Source: CADCVW01 sp035644935
GTDB lineage: Bacteria > Pseudomonadota > Alphaproteobacteria > Sphingomonadales > Sphingomonadaceae
Length of the DNA stretch: 31,803 nucleotides
NCBI GenBank assembly: GCA_035644935.1
Contig: DASQNO010000124.1
Coordinates: forward strand, 1 to 31,803
Direction: 5' to 3'
In this document: positions 14,658-22,988 of the stretch, one piece after another
Position numbering within the stretch: position 1 is the first letter of the stretch
Layout: every line of letters starts with the position of its first letter
Translations under genes and position numbers: made by a program
The notes under the pieces: model-generated
Databases searched by the model: none
Told to the model about the DNA's origin: nothing
Seen by the model: only the letters and a program-made list of their open reading frames with translations

Positions 14658-16574
14658 GTGACGGCGTTGGCGGGCTATTGGTGTTTGCAACAGGGGAACG
14701 CACCCGGCCGGCATGTCGCCGATATGCTTGCCGCCCAGTCGATCTATGGCACGCAACCAGCCGTGCTTCGTGGCGATGGCGAGATCGCCATGGGACGGCG
14801 ACATTACCCGTCTCTTCCCGAGGACAGGTTCGACAAGGCGCCGGTCACAATCGCCGGGGGCGGTCTGCTCGCGGCCGACTTGCGGCTTGATAACCGAAGC
14901 GAGCTGTGCCGCGAATTGGGGCTTGGGTCGGGCGAGGAGAGAAGCCTCTCGGACGCCGACATCCTGGGTCTCGCTTTGGGTCGGTGGCAGGAAGCCGCCG
15001 TGCAGCGCCTCGTGGGAGACTTCGCCTTCGCGTGGTGGGATGCACGGCGGCGTCGGCTTCTTCTGGCTCGGGACTTCACCGGCCAGCGGCCTTTGCATTT
15101 CCACCGAGGTCGCGGGTTCGTCGCCTTTGCGTCGATGCCCAAGGGGCTGCACGCGTTAACCGGGGTCCCGCGTTCACCTAGCCGGCCTGCTGCTAGCGAC
15201 TTCCTCCTTGGCGTGCCGGAAAGCGGCAACGAGAGCTTCTTCGAGAAAATCTTCAAGGTCCCGCCCGGGCAGTACCTGGTCGTGGATCGAGACGGTGATC
15301 GGGCGCACCGGTACTGGCATCCTCCCGCCCAAAGCCTCCGCCTGCCGTCGGACGAGGACTATATCGAGGCGTTTCGCGAGCGCTTCGACCTCGCCGTCGC
15401 CGCCCGCCTGCGTGGAACGGGGGGGCAGGTGGCCTCGCATCTAAGCGGCGGGCTCGACAGTTCAGCCGTCACCGCCACCGCAGCGCGCCTGATGGCCGCA
15501 AGCCACGGCCGCGTGATCGCCTATACGTCCGTCCCGCGTCCCGAGTTCGTCACCGGCCGCGAAGGCCTGATCGATGAAGGCCCACTTGCTGCATCCGTTG
15601 CCGAGCTTTACCCGAACATCGAGCATGTGCGGGTCAGCACCGATGCCAGGTCACCGCTCGACAGCCTGGCGCGGAATGCGTTCCTGTACGAAAGACCTTA
15701 TTTAAACCTGTGCAACGGCGTGTGGGTCGACGCCATCCATGACGATGTCCGCCGACGCGGTTTCAGCGTTCTCCTCACCGGATCTCTCGGCAACGCCAGC
15801 TTCAGCTACGACGGCATGCCGCGATTGGCCGAACTGCTCCGCGCCGGCCGCCTGCCTACGCTCGTGCGTGAGATGCTGGGACTTCGAAGGCGTGGCTTTC
15901 GCGCCGAAACCTTGGGTGCTGCCGCGATCGGCCCCCTGTTCCCCGGCTCAGTCTGGCGCCTGATCAACAGGGCCTTGGGCCGGGCTGCTCATGTTGGTGC
16001 AGGTCGGGCCGAACTTAGGGACGAGCCCGATCTCATCGCCCGCGCCGCTGCGCGCCGCGTGGACTGGAGCTACCAGCCGCGCCGGACCATCCGCGATGCG
16101 CAGCTCTGGATGCTCGGCCGGGTCGATTTCGGCAATTACAATAAAGGCACGCTTGGCGGCTGGGGCATCGATGTACGCGATCCGAGTGCGGACCAGCGGC
16201 TGGTCGAGTTCTGCCTGTCTGTGCCCCCAGCGCAGTTTCTCGCTGGCGGGATGCCGCGCGCGCTGGCGCGAAGAGGACTGGCGGACCGCCTGCCGCGTTC
16301 GATAACGCACGAGTTCAGGAAGGGATCGCAGGGCGCCGACTGGTACGAAGGCCTGGATGCGGCTCGTGGGCAGCTACGCGAGGAGATCGCCGCCATCGCT
16401 CGCGATCGGACCGCCGCCGAGCTGCTTGACATCGAGCAGCTGCAAGGTCTCGTTGCCAACTGGCCCGCGCCGGACATGTGGGAGAACGACGAGACGATAG
16501 AGCGATATCGCACCGCCTTGCTTCGCGCCGTGTCCATGGGGCATTTTCTTCGAAACGCCGCCGGTACCAATTGA
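14658..16574 (+). CDS. Asparagine synthetase homologue, lasso-peptide cyclase-like (McjC/C-type)
   Basis: A 638-residue protein with an N-terminal Ntn-hydrolase-like domain (about 1-200) and an asparagine-synthetase ATP-pyrophosphatase domain (about 215-600). It starts at GTG 14658 (a stop is in frame just upstream), giving MTALAGYWCL. The Cys2 of glutamine-using AsnB is absent, as in lasso cyclases. The PP-loop SGGLDSS (263-269) is intact; later motifs are TGSLGNASFSYDG, GGWGIDVRDPSADQRLVEFC and FRKGSQGADWYEGL. Lasso cyclases adenylate an Asp/Glu side chain and form an isopeptide bond with the core N-terminus; that role is inferred from domain layout and the adjacent peptide gene. No B (protease/leader-binding) protein or exporter follows; instead an IS110-like remnant begins 26 nt downstream. 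The Shine-Dalgarno site is weak. Confidence 0.85.
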   Translation: MTALAGYWCLQQGNAPGRHVADMLAAQSIYGTQPAVLRGDGEIAMGRRHYPSLPEDRFDKAPVTIAGGGLLAADLRLDNRSELCRELGLGSGEERSLSDADILGLALGRWQEAAVQRLVGDFAFAWWDARRRRLLLARDFTGQRPLHFHRGRGFVAFASMPKGLHALTGVPRSPSRPAASDFLLGVPESGNESFFEKIFKVPPGQYLVVDRDGDRAHRYWHPPAQSLRLPSDEDYIEAFRERFDLAVAARLRGTGGQVASHLSGGLDSSAVTATAARLMAASHGRVIAYTSVPRPEFVTGREGLIDEGPLAASVAELYPNIEHVRVSTDARSPLDSLARNAFLYERPYLNLCNGVWVDAIHDDVRRRGFSVLLTGSLGNASFSYDGMPRLAELLRAGRLPTLVREMLGLRRRGFRAETLGAAAIGPLFPGSVWRLINRALGRAAHVGAGRAELRDEPDLIARAAARRVDWSYQPRRTIRDAQLWMLGRVDFGNYNKGTLGGWGIDVRDPSADQRLVEFCLSVPPAQFLAGGMPRALARRGLADRLPRSITHEFRKGSQGADWYEGLDAARGQLREEIAAIARDRTAAELLDIEQLQGLVANWPAPDMWENDETIERYRTALLRAVSMGHFLRNAAGTN

Positions 16575-16600
16575 CGGGAGCAGGAATAGCTTCCTGCGTC

Positions 16601-16842
16601 ATGCCGGTTGCAGCCGCACCAACAGTGACCATTGCGGGAAGGGGCGAGATGGTGGCCGTGGCTCTCCCAAAGCCGGCGAGGGCGCTCGCTACCACCGCAC
16701 CGTACTGAGCTTCTCGACGGGGCCATTCCCGTTTCCCTGGTGAACCAGCATCGTATTGTCAGCGTCGCCAATGCACGGGCCTAGATCGCACTCGTCGCCG
16801 AAACCGAGCGGGTGCCGAAGCGACCGCCCACTCTACGCACCG
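16601..16842 (+). pseudogene. Degenerate IS110-family transposase remnant
   Basis: Pieces resembling the N-terminal half of an IS110-type (DEDD) transposase occur in all three forward frames: TVTIAGRGEMVAVALPK from 16601, EGARYHRTVL from 16678 (compare the family's EATGxYHR), and LDGAIPVSLVNQHRIVSVANARA from about 16713 (compare GIPVSVVNPxxxxxFA), then a stop at 16782 and IALVAETERVPKRPPTL in the same frame. At least two frameshifts, one stop and a deletion of the KTDxxDA segment are needed to explain it. No insertion-sequence ends were recognised. From 16843 to 16977 no feature is seen. The match is from memory of the family. Confidence 0.45.
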
Positions 16843-16977
16843 CGAGTGCGGCGAAGGCCGTTACCACGAAGCGAACTTCCGATTGTACAGCCCCTGTGAA
16901 CAGCTTGGGCGCAGCGTCAAGCAAACGCCGATGGGGAGCCGGGACTCCGCACGCTGCTGCATACAGCCTCAGGTGCG

Positions 16978-19359
16978 ATGCACATCCTTAATCTTTGGAA
17001 ACTAATGCAGATCAGTAATCTGCGACGGTACAAGTTCGACACGCGCTGCCCAGACGGCAGTGAAAATGGGTGCACAAACGCAATGGATCGCCACACCGAC
17101 TTGCTTCCGGACGATGACTCCACCGTTTGGTCTTCAGACGAACCGCAACTCACGAACGACTTCTACTCCGCGGGCGTGTCGGGGGCTACGGTGACAAGCG
17201 CCGAAGCGCCGATCAACGATCTCGTTCGTACGCTCCGACCGGAAGACCGCCTCCGGGTTGGAAGAACCATACGACAGATCGTCCGGCAACATTCCACGGA
17301 GGCGCTTCGCCGATCCGAGGACCGGATGCAGCTCGCTCAGGAAGTGGGCCGGATCGGCTGCTTCGAGATCGACATGCGCACCGGCGTCAGCGTCGGGACA
17401 CCTGCATTTTTTGCTCTTTACGGGCTTCCCGGAGATCGCGGAACTTGGTCGCAGCGGGAGTGGCTTTCCTTCGTCCACCAGGAAGACCTGCCAAAAGTGA
17501 TCACCCATCTCGAACAAGTGGCATCGGGTGCAGAAATAACCACGATCGAATACCGGGTGGTGCGAACGGACGGGGAGGTGCGCTGGACGGCTTCACGCGC
17601 CCGCATCGAGACGGACGGAAACGAGCAACAGGTACGCGCCTATGGGATTCAGCAGGATATTACTGAGCGCAAGTTGGCGGAACTGGCGCTGGCGGAAAGT
17701 GAACTGCTCCACAGAAGCATTCTCGAAGCGAGTAACGACTGCATCAAGGTGATCAGACTTGATGGTACGCTTGAATTGATGAGCGCTCCCGGCGCATGCG
17801 CTATGGAGATCGACGATGTGCACGAGGTCATCGGTCGGGACTGGATCGGGCTTTGGCCTGAGGTTAGTCGCAAGACCGTAGCAGCCGCGGTCGATGAGGC
17901 CCGGGCCGGAAGGCCCGCGCGTTTCACCGATTATTGTCCCACCGCCAAGGGAACGCCCAGATGGTGGGACGTAGTGGTGACACCGATGAAGAACGGGGCT
18001 GGCGAGGTCACGCAGATCCTGTCGATCTCGCGCGACATCACCTCCACGCGCGAGGCCGCTGATCAGCTTCGTTGGACGAGCGAGCACGATCCTCTGACGG
18101 ACTTGCCCAATCGCCGTTCTTTCCAGACTCATCTGCAGGCCGCGACCATTCGCGCCATGGAGTCCGGCGGGTTGGTCGGCCTGCTGCTGATCGATCTGGA
18201 CCACTTCAAACAGGTCAACGACTCGCTCGGGCACACGGCCGGGGATCACCTCCTGAAGACATTCGGCGACCGGCTCAGAAGCTCGGTGCGCTCCACAGAC
18301 CTGGTGGCGCGTCTCGGGGGTGACGAGTTCGCCGTCATACTGGAGGGCGTGAGAGCGCCCAACGACCTGCTTCGATTGGGCGAGTCTATCCTCAGTCGCT
18401 TGTCCTCGCCGATCTTGTTCGACGGTCGCGTAATCAGCGCCGGGGCCAGCATCGGTGGCGCGCTGTTTCCGAGCGACGCCACCAATGCGAACGATCTCTT
18501 CGAATGTGCCGACAGTGCGCTTTACGCGCTGAAAGGCTCCGGCCGTGGCGGCACTAGGATGTTCCACAACTACATGCGCGAGGAGGCTCAAAAGATTGCT
18601 TCGCAGTTGAACCTTGCTCGGGTCGCGATCTCCGAACAATCCGTGGTTCCGCACTACCAGCAGAAGGTTGAACTGAAGACGGGGAAGATCAGGGGATTCG
18701 AAGCCCTTCTGCGTTGGAAGCATCCCACCCGCGGAATACAGCTACCTGAAACAGTCGCGGAGGCCTTCAAGAATTTCGAACTCGCCTCTAAAATTGGTGA
18801 GCTGATGCAGAAGAAGGTGTTCCGTGACATGCGCGATTGGGAAAGAGCAGGGATAGATTTCGGTTGCGTGTCAATCAACGCGTCTCCGGCTGAGTTCCTG
18901 CGAGACGACTATGCCGAGAAGCTTCTAGAGCGTGCGGTCGAGTTTCAGATCGCTAACAAGCTGATCGAGGTGGAAGTCACCGAGCACGTTTTCCTCGCGC
19001 GGGGCGCAGAGTATGTAAGCCGCGCTCTCACCAAGCTTAGTCAAGCAGGTGTTCGGCTTTCTCTTGACGATTTCGGAACGGGCTACTCTTCGCTGTCTCA
19101 CCTCAGGGACCTTCCGGTAAATGTCGTTAAGATCGACCGCTCATTTATCGCGAAGATGTTGGAAGAGCCGGAGATCGCGTCGATCGTGAGTGCGGTCATC
19201 AACCTTGCCGAAAGCCTTGGCCTGGATGTCGTTGCGGAGGGAGTCGAGACGCCGGAGCAGGAAGCGGCCTTACGCGAGAAGGGTTGCGGTTTCGGACAGG
19301 GATTTCTCTACGGGCGGGCCGTCATCGGAGATGAACTCCGTGTTCTGATGCGCCCCTGA
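16978..19359 (+). CDS. PAS-PAS-GGDEF-EAL cyclic-di-GMP enzyme
   Basis: A 793-residue signalling protein. After an unassigned N-terminus come two PAS domains (about 115-235 with GIQQDITERK, and about 240-355 with SISRDITSTRE), a GGDEF domain (about 365-520) and an EAL domain (about 535-790). GGDEF is intact (447-451) and preceded five residues earlier by the RSTD inhibitory site. The EAL domain keeps FEALLRW (Glu575), INAS, EVTEH, LDDFGTGYSSL, KIDRSF, VAEGVET and GQGFLYGRA, so both diguanylate cyclase and phosphodiesterase activity are possible. No membrane segments are seen, so it is cytoplasmic and the PAS domains should sense an internal cue. The start is uncertain: ATG 16978 has no clear ribosome-binding site and ATG 17083 is an alternative. 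Confidence 0.93.
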   Translation: MHILNLWKLMQISNLRRYKFDTRCPDGSENGCTNAMDRHTDLLPDDDSTVWSSDEPQLTNDFYSAGVSGATVTSAEAPINDLVRTLRPEDRLRVGRTIRQIVRQHSTEALRRSEDRMQLAQEVGRIGCFEIDMRTGVSVGTPAFFALYGLPGDRGTWSQREWLSFVHQEDLPKVITHLEQVASGAEITTIEYRVVRTDGEVRWTASRARIETDGNEQQVRAYGIQQDITERKLAELALAESELLHRSILEASNDCIKVIRLDGTLELMSAPGACAMEIDDVHEVIGRDWIGLWPEVSRKTVAAAVDEARAGRPARFTDYCPTAKGTPRWWDVVVTPMKNGAGEVTQILSISRDITSTREAADQLRWTSEHDPLTDLPNRRSFQTHLQAATIRAMESGGLVGLLLIDLDHFKQVNDSLGHTAGDHLLKTFGDRLRSSVRSTDLVARLGGDEFAVILEGVRAPNDLLRLGESILSRLSSPILFDGRVISAGASIGGALFPSDATNANDLFECADSALYALKGSGRGGTRMFHNYMREEAQKIASQLNLARVAISEQSVVPHYQQKVELKTGKIRGFEALLRWKHPTRGIQLPETVAEAFKNFELASKIGELMQKKVFRDMRDWERAGIDFGCVSINASPAEFLRDDYAEKLLERAVEFQIANKLIEVEVTEHVFLARGAEYVSRALTKLSQAGVRLSLDDFGTGYSSLSHLRDLPVNVVKIDRSFIAKMLEEPEIASIVSAVINLAESLGLDVVAEGVETPEQEAALREKGCGFGQGFLYGRAVIGDELRVLMRP

Positions 19360-19396
19360 TCGGCGCCCGGGAGGCTTTTTGGTCAGCTCCAGACCT

Positions 19397-19869
19397 TTAG
19401 CGGCGTCGGCTATCTGCGAAGGTGAAAGTACCGGGATTGAAGTCGGAAAGCTCGGCAAATCCGACGAAGTTTCGCCAGGTGAGTCGCCCCTTTGTCCACT
19501 CGACCATGCCGCTGTCCCTGAGCAGATGTCCCTGAGCAGCTTCATCGTGCGGTTCACATCGGCCGACGTGAGGCCGAGTGCATCGCCGACCAGCTCCTCG
19601 GTCATTGGAGGTTCCAACAATTCATCTTCGGCGAGGCCCGCCGCCTTCGAGCGGCTCGCCATGTCGCAACACCACTCAAGGACCGCGACCCGGCGCCTGA
19701 AGTAAGAACGGCCCCCTTTTCGGTTCGTCGTATCGAGCGGTTTCGAAATACGCACAGCGAAAGCTTTCGGATCGAGTGCTTGCGAAACCCTTGGACCGCC
19801 TGCCATCATGTTACGTCGTCCGACCGCAGCTTCAGCACGGCTAGAATCGCCCTGAACGGCAGCTCGCAA
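19397..19869 (-). pseudogene. Crp/Fnr-family HTH regulator, truncated and frameshifted
   Basis: The first part reads as the C-terminal winged-helix region of a sphingomonad Crp-like regulator: RRRVAVLEWCCDMASRSKAAG, then ELVGDALGLTSADVNRTMKL as helix-turn-helix. The frame then runs on as non-family sequence and overlaps the 3' end of the EAL gene by 90 nt. An exact 14-bp tandem duplication (19513-19539) lies just after the recognition helix. Removing one copy restores LLRDSGMVEWTKGRLTWRNF...ELSDFNPGTF, an ordinary Crp-family ending, with a stop at 19397-19399 and no overlap. The cyclic-nucleotide-binding domain is missing upstream, so the gene was already short, unless HTH-only forms exist. 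The start at 19869 is only the longest possible; ATG 19809 is an alternative. Confidence 0.7.
19513..19539. repeat. 14-bp tandem duplication
   Basis: TGTCCCTGAGCAG occurs at 19513-19525 and again at 19527-19539, separated by one A, giving a period of 14 bp. Fourteen is not a multiple of three, so the duplication shifts the frame of the Crp-like gene. Confidence 0.95.
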
Positions 19870-19872
19870 GCC

Positions 19873-20232
19873 CTAATGACCACCCTCGACCCAAGGCACC
19901 CCTGCTTTCCGGAACGCATCGGCAAGCGCTGCTTCCAGTTCCAACGACTCCCACTGCTGCAATGGGTTCAGGTGCTCCACAAGATCCGGTAGCAGGTGCA
20001 AGCCGAACCTCCTGACCGCGCCGCTCGCCTTGTACCCCAACTTGTGCTGGTCGAACCGCCAGTCTGGGTCGCGAGACGTCTGTCCGACGTACAGGCCCCA
20101 CCGCGCCGGGAAAGCAGGACTATGTAGCAGGACCACGTAGACGGAGTGCTGCGCACGACGTGTGGCGACGGTGGTAGCGCGCAAAGCGCGGGCGGCGCGT
20201 CGCGCCTCCGCTAGCCAGGCAATGGCGGTCAA
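19873..20232 (-). CDS. GIY-YIG-like nuclease domain protein
   Basis: A 119-residue protein. The core HSVYVVLLHSP...GLYVGQTSRDPDWRFDQHK has the layout of a GIY-YIG nuclease (here VYVVLL and LYVGQT), with a conserved-looking Arg in WRFDQHK and a Glu in the helix LELEAALADAFRKAG. The basic N-terminus (ARRAARALRATTVATRRA) may bind nucleic acid. Such short proteins are often uncharacterised; whether it cuts DNA cannot be told. The ATG at 20232 overlaps the stop of the upstream hydrolase gene by ATGA, so they form a coupled pair. Its stop is 3 nt from the longest possible start of the broken Crp-like gene. Confidence 0.65.
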   Translation of the reverse strand: MTAIAWLAEARRAARALRATTVATRRAQHSVYVVLLHSPAFPARWGLYVGQTSRDPDWRFDQHKLGYKASGAVRRFGLHLLPDLVEHLNPLQQWESLELEAALADAFRKAGVPWVEGGH

Positions 20233-21419
20233 GCGGGTTCGCGGGCGGGAGATGCTCGCGAGCTCACTTCGGGACGCAGCGGCACCTTGGCCGGTGAGAC
20301 GGCAAGAACGGCCGCGATGATCGCCTCCAGCAGCACTGCGCGGGGATAATCGTTACGGTCGAGCAGTCCAGCGGCCCACGGCATCCCCTCGCGAAGCGGC
20401 AACGCCACCGCCCAGTGATCGGCATTGGCGAACCCCAGAAGCTGGCCAGGGGCGATTACCGCGTCGCGTGCTAGCATCTGCCCATCGTTGCGCCCGCCAT
20501 GCCGTTGCAACGCGGCGTGCGAAGGCCGCAGCGCGCGGGACACGTTTGCGGTTGCGGCAAAGGCGGGCAGCGAGAAATAGGAGAACCGGCTTGGCAGTTT
20601 CTTCGACCCTGCGAACGCGCGCCGTTCCGCCGTCGTCAGGCTTTCCGCGCCGCCGCCGTCGCCGGACGCGCAGTTCGGCAGCTTCAGTCCGGCGAGTGCT
20701 CGGAAGATTTCCTTGCCCCCGTCCGCCACCGGCGTTCCCATCACCGCTCCCGCGACGCCGACGATCGCGCTCCCAGGCGGAAACGCCTCTTCATGACGGA
20801 CCGCGGCTTCGATGAGGTCGGTCGCACCCTTCGAGTAGCCGATCAGGATTAGCCGCTGCCCTGGGGCGGTCGGATGTTGCCGGAGCCAACGCGCGATTGC
20901 CGCGGCATTCGCATGGCTGCTGGACCGGCCCCAAACGAGTATCCATTCCATTGACGCAAGACCGTGCGCCGCCTTCAGATGCTGCGTCGCGTCCTGGAAC
21001 GGCAGCGCATACCTTGCTATGCATTCCCCGAAGATGCCGGGAACGACGACCAGCCGCACGGACGAGAATGCGTGACGTCCCGGCACCGGCGGCGGGGACC
21101 CGCTGTGCACATCTTCGCCGATGCCGTGCAGTGATTCCCCGCAAGGTCGGGCATGCCGAAGAAGGGCACCGTGATCGCTCGCGATCGCACAGAACAATGC
21201 CCCAAAGCGTTGGCTGTCGTCGATCAGGCCGGGTGGGGTACCGGTATCCGGCGCTTTGCTCGCTGTTGGCAGGTCGGTGTCGCATCCAAGCAGCGCGAGA
21301 GTTGCAAGAAAGAGCGCGGTGCCCCGGCGCTTTTTCCGCCAGCTCGAACCCGACGGTCGGGCGCCGCCGTCGCCCGCGTCAGCGGCGCAGGACGTGCTTC
21401 TTGTTCTAGTGACGCGCAA
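20229..21419 (-). CDS. Putative alpha/beta-hydrolase lipoprotein
   Basis: A protein of about 396 residues if started at TTG 21419. A basic segment WRKKRRG is followed by TALFLATLALLGC, a lipoprotein signal with the lipidated cysteine near residue 46. The hydrolase part shows VRLVVVPGIFGEC (oxyanion strand), a nucleophile elbow LILIGYSKGATDL (Ser about 196) and a late HWAVAL whose His could complete the triad. This predicts a membrane-anchored, periplasm-facing serine hydrolase or esterase of unknown substrate. No ATG lies in frame near the signal; the frame stays open upstream (for instance ATG 21473, overlapping DUF411 by 68 nt), so the start is uncertain and the n-region is unusually long. 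It follows the DUF411 gene and is coupled to the GIY-YIG-like gene. Confidence 0.7.
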   Translation of the reverse strand: MRVTRTRSTSCAADAGDGGARPSGSSWRKKRRGTALFLATLALLGCDTDLPTASKAPDTGTPPGLIDDSQRFGALFCAIASDHGALLRHARPCGESLHGIGEDVHSGSPPPVPGRHAFSSVRLVVVPGIFGECIARYALPFQDATQHLKAAHGLASMEWILVWGRSSSHANAAAIARWLRQHPTAPGQRLILIGYSKGATDLIEAAVRHEEAFPPGSAIVGVAGAVMGTPVADGGKEIFRALAGLKLPNCASGDGGGAESLTTAERRAFAGSKKLPSRFSYFSLPAFAATANVSRALRPSHAALQRHGGRNDGQMLARDAVIAPGQLLGFANADHWAVALPLREGMPWAAGLLDRNDYPRAVLLEAIIAAVLAVSPAKVPLRPEVSSRASPAREPA

Positions 21420-21831
21420 ACACCCGCGTCTTGCCGCTCCGGTCGAACAGCACCGTCTCGTACGGCTCGGCATGGCCGGCGTGCTCCATTCCGGGCGAGC
21501 CCATCGGCATGCCGGGAACTGCGATGCCGGCCGCCCGCGGCTTTTCCGCCAGCAGACGCTTGATGTCTGCCGCAGGCACATGGCCTTCGATCGCGTAGCC
21601 GCCGATCTCGGCCGTGTGACACGACCGCAGCCGATCGGGGACGCCCAGCCGGCGTGCCGTAGGGGTCACGTCCGCCGCGACTTTTGTGACCACAACGAAA
21701 CCCGCGGCCCGCATGCGTTCCGCCCATGCGCCGCAGCAGCCACAAGTCGGCGACTTGGTCATCGTCAGCGTCGCGGCCGCCGCGTTCCCGGCTAGCGACA
21801 GCAAAGCGAAAGCGACCAACATTCCACGCAT
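21406..21831 (-). CDS. DUF411 metal-binding protein
   Basis: A 141-residue exported protein of the DUF411 family, often found beside copper-resistance genes. A Sec signal (MRGMLVAFALLSLAGNAAAA) precedes TLTMTKSPTCGCCGAWAERM, where CGCC is the probable metal or redox site in a thioredoxin-like fold. Further family marks are LRSCHTAEIGGYAIEGHVPA and GIAVPGMPMGSPGME, and a His/Met-bearing stretch (MEHAGHAEPY). GAGGAG at about 21838-21844 fixes the ATG at 21831. It acts in the periplasm; copper binding is inferred from family context only, and no copper ATPase or oxidase is nearby. The 190-nt gap upstream (21832-22021) holds nothing I can name. Confidence 0.88.
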   Translation of the reverse strand: MRGMLVAFALLSLAGNAAAATLTMTKSPTCGCCGAWAERMRAAGFVVVTKVAADVTPTARRLGVPDRLRSCHTAEIGGYAIEGHVPAADIKRLLAEKPRAAGIAVPGMPMGSPGMEHAGHAEPYETVLFDRSGKTRVFARH

Positions 21832-22021
21832 GGCGAACTCCTCACATTGTTCGAACTCGGGTAAACCTACGTTTGACCGTCCCGAGGCCCAGCGTCCAGC
21901 CTTGCCGCAGCCGGCCAGTCCGGCGTTGGCGTTCCTCGGAGCGGCGAAGTCGTCCGGAGTCCGGTAAGTGTCTCTATCCCCCCGAGGGCGTCGTCGGGGC
22001 CGGACGCTCGGCAATCCGCGG

Positions 22022-22852
22022 CTACCGGCGCGTGGTGCCGTAGTCGATCCGGATCCTGACCCAACTGCCCACCAGCGACCGTCCTCCGCGACTGGGAGGC
22101 TGCACCTGGAACACCCAGGAAGCGGCCAGTGCGGCACGATTGATCCGCGACCCTTCCGGGTACTCGTCGAGTGCGACGCAGTCCTCGACGCGGTAATTGC
22201 GCGCGGTGCGGCATGCGATCAGTCCCCAGCCCGGGCCGCTGGCGGTCGACATGTATCCGCGCATCTCGTCATCGCGCGGCCGGCGATACCAGGCGGCCGC
22301 ATAAAGCGGCTCCCCGTTGGGAGCTGTTCCAACGCGTTCCGTGTCACCGGACGAGGAGCCGCCTCTATCCGGTGGCCCATAAAGCGGTCGGCCCGTTGGC
22401 GCGGGCCGGACGGGGTTCGTCGGAGCCGCCGCCGGCACAGACTGTTCCGGCGAGGCCGGCACGATGGCGGGCGGTGCAGGCGTTTGTACCGGCCGCGCGG
22501 GCTGCTGCGGGAGTGGTTCCGCTGGAATCGGGGTTAGCGGTTCAGCAGGCTCGCTTGGACGCTGTTCCTCCGGGCTCGGCCGCTGCGGCTCCGCGGTTTG
22601 TTCCGCCGAAACCACCTTTTCAGGGCTTTGCCGTTCGGCTGCCTCCTGCAAGACCTCGTCCAATTCGAGGTTCACGACCGTGATCGCCTTTTCGTCACTT
22701 TCGGGCGGTTTATCGAACCCAAGCGAGAGCAGGACGAGCAGCAGAAGCGCTTCGAGAAGCAAGGCCAGGCCGATGCCGAGCGTGCGACGTCCAGCGTCGG
22801 TGCGGAACCGCTCGGCGAAAAGTGTGGCCGGTAGAGGATCCTGCTGAAGCAA
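22022..22852 (-). CDS. TonB-like inner-membrane protein with Pro-rich linker
   Basis: A 276-residue protein with the layout of an energy transducer: a short cytoplasmic N-terminus, one membrane segment (about 26-46, GLALLLEALLLLVLLSLGF), a long Pro/Glu/Gln-rich periplasmic stretch (about 50-165), and a C-terminal domain (about 180-276: PLYAAAWYRRPRDDEM, GLIACRTARNYRVEDCVAL, SWVFQVQPP, GSWVRIRIDY). The two cysteines in ACRT and EDCV may form a disulphide. The C-terminal domain resembles TonB-like proteins I associate with sphingomonads rather than classical TonB, and no ExbB/ExbD genes adjoin. The start is a TTG at 22852 and is uncertain. Transport partners are unknown. Confidence 0.75.
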   Translation of the reverse strand: MLQQDPLPATLFAERFRTDAGRRTLGIGLALLLEALLLLVLLSLGFDKPPESDEKAITVVNLELDEVLQEAAERQSPEKVVSAEQTAEPQRPSPEEQRPSEPAEPLTPIPAEPLPQQPARPVQTPAPPAIVPASPEQSVPAAAPTNPVRPAPTGRPLYGPPDRGGSSSGDTERVGTAPNGEPLYAAAWYRRPRDDEMRGYMSTASGPGWGLIACRTARNYRVEDCVALDEYPEGSRINRAALAASWVFQVQPPSRGGRSLVGSWVRIRIDYGTTRR

Positions 22853-22988
22853 AGAACTGCGGTTGAGGCGTCCGCGAGACCGTTTGCCCGAGGCTACAAG
22901 CGCGTCGGGTTAGTCTGGCGGTGCAATGCACACAAGCGGGGCGCCGGCCGGAGCACGGTCTTTCGAACCCTAGCCTGCCGCAAGATGC

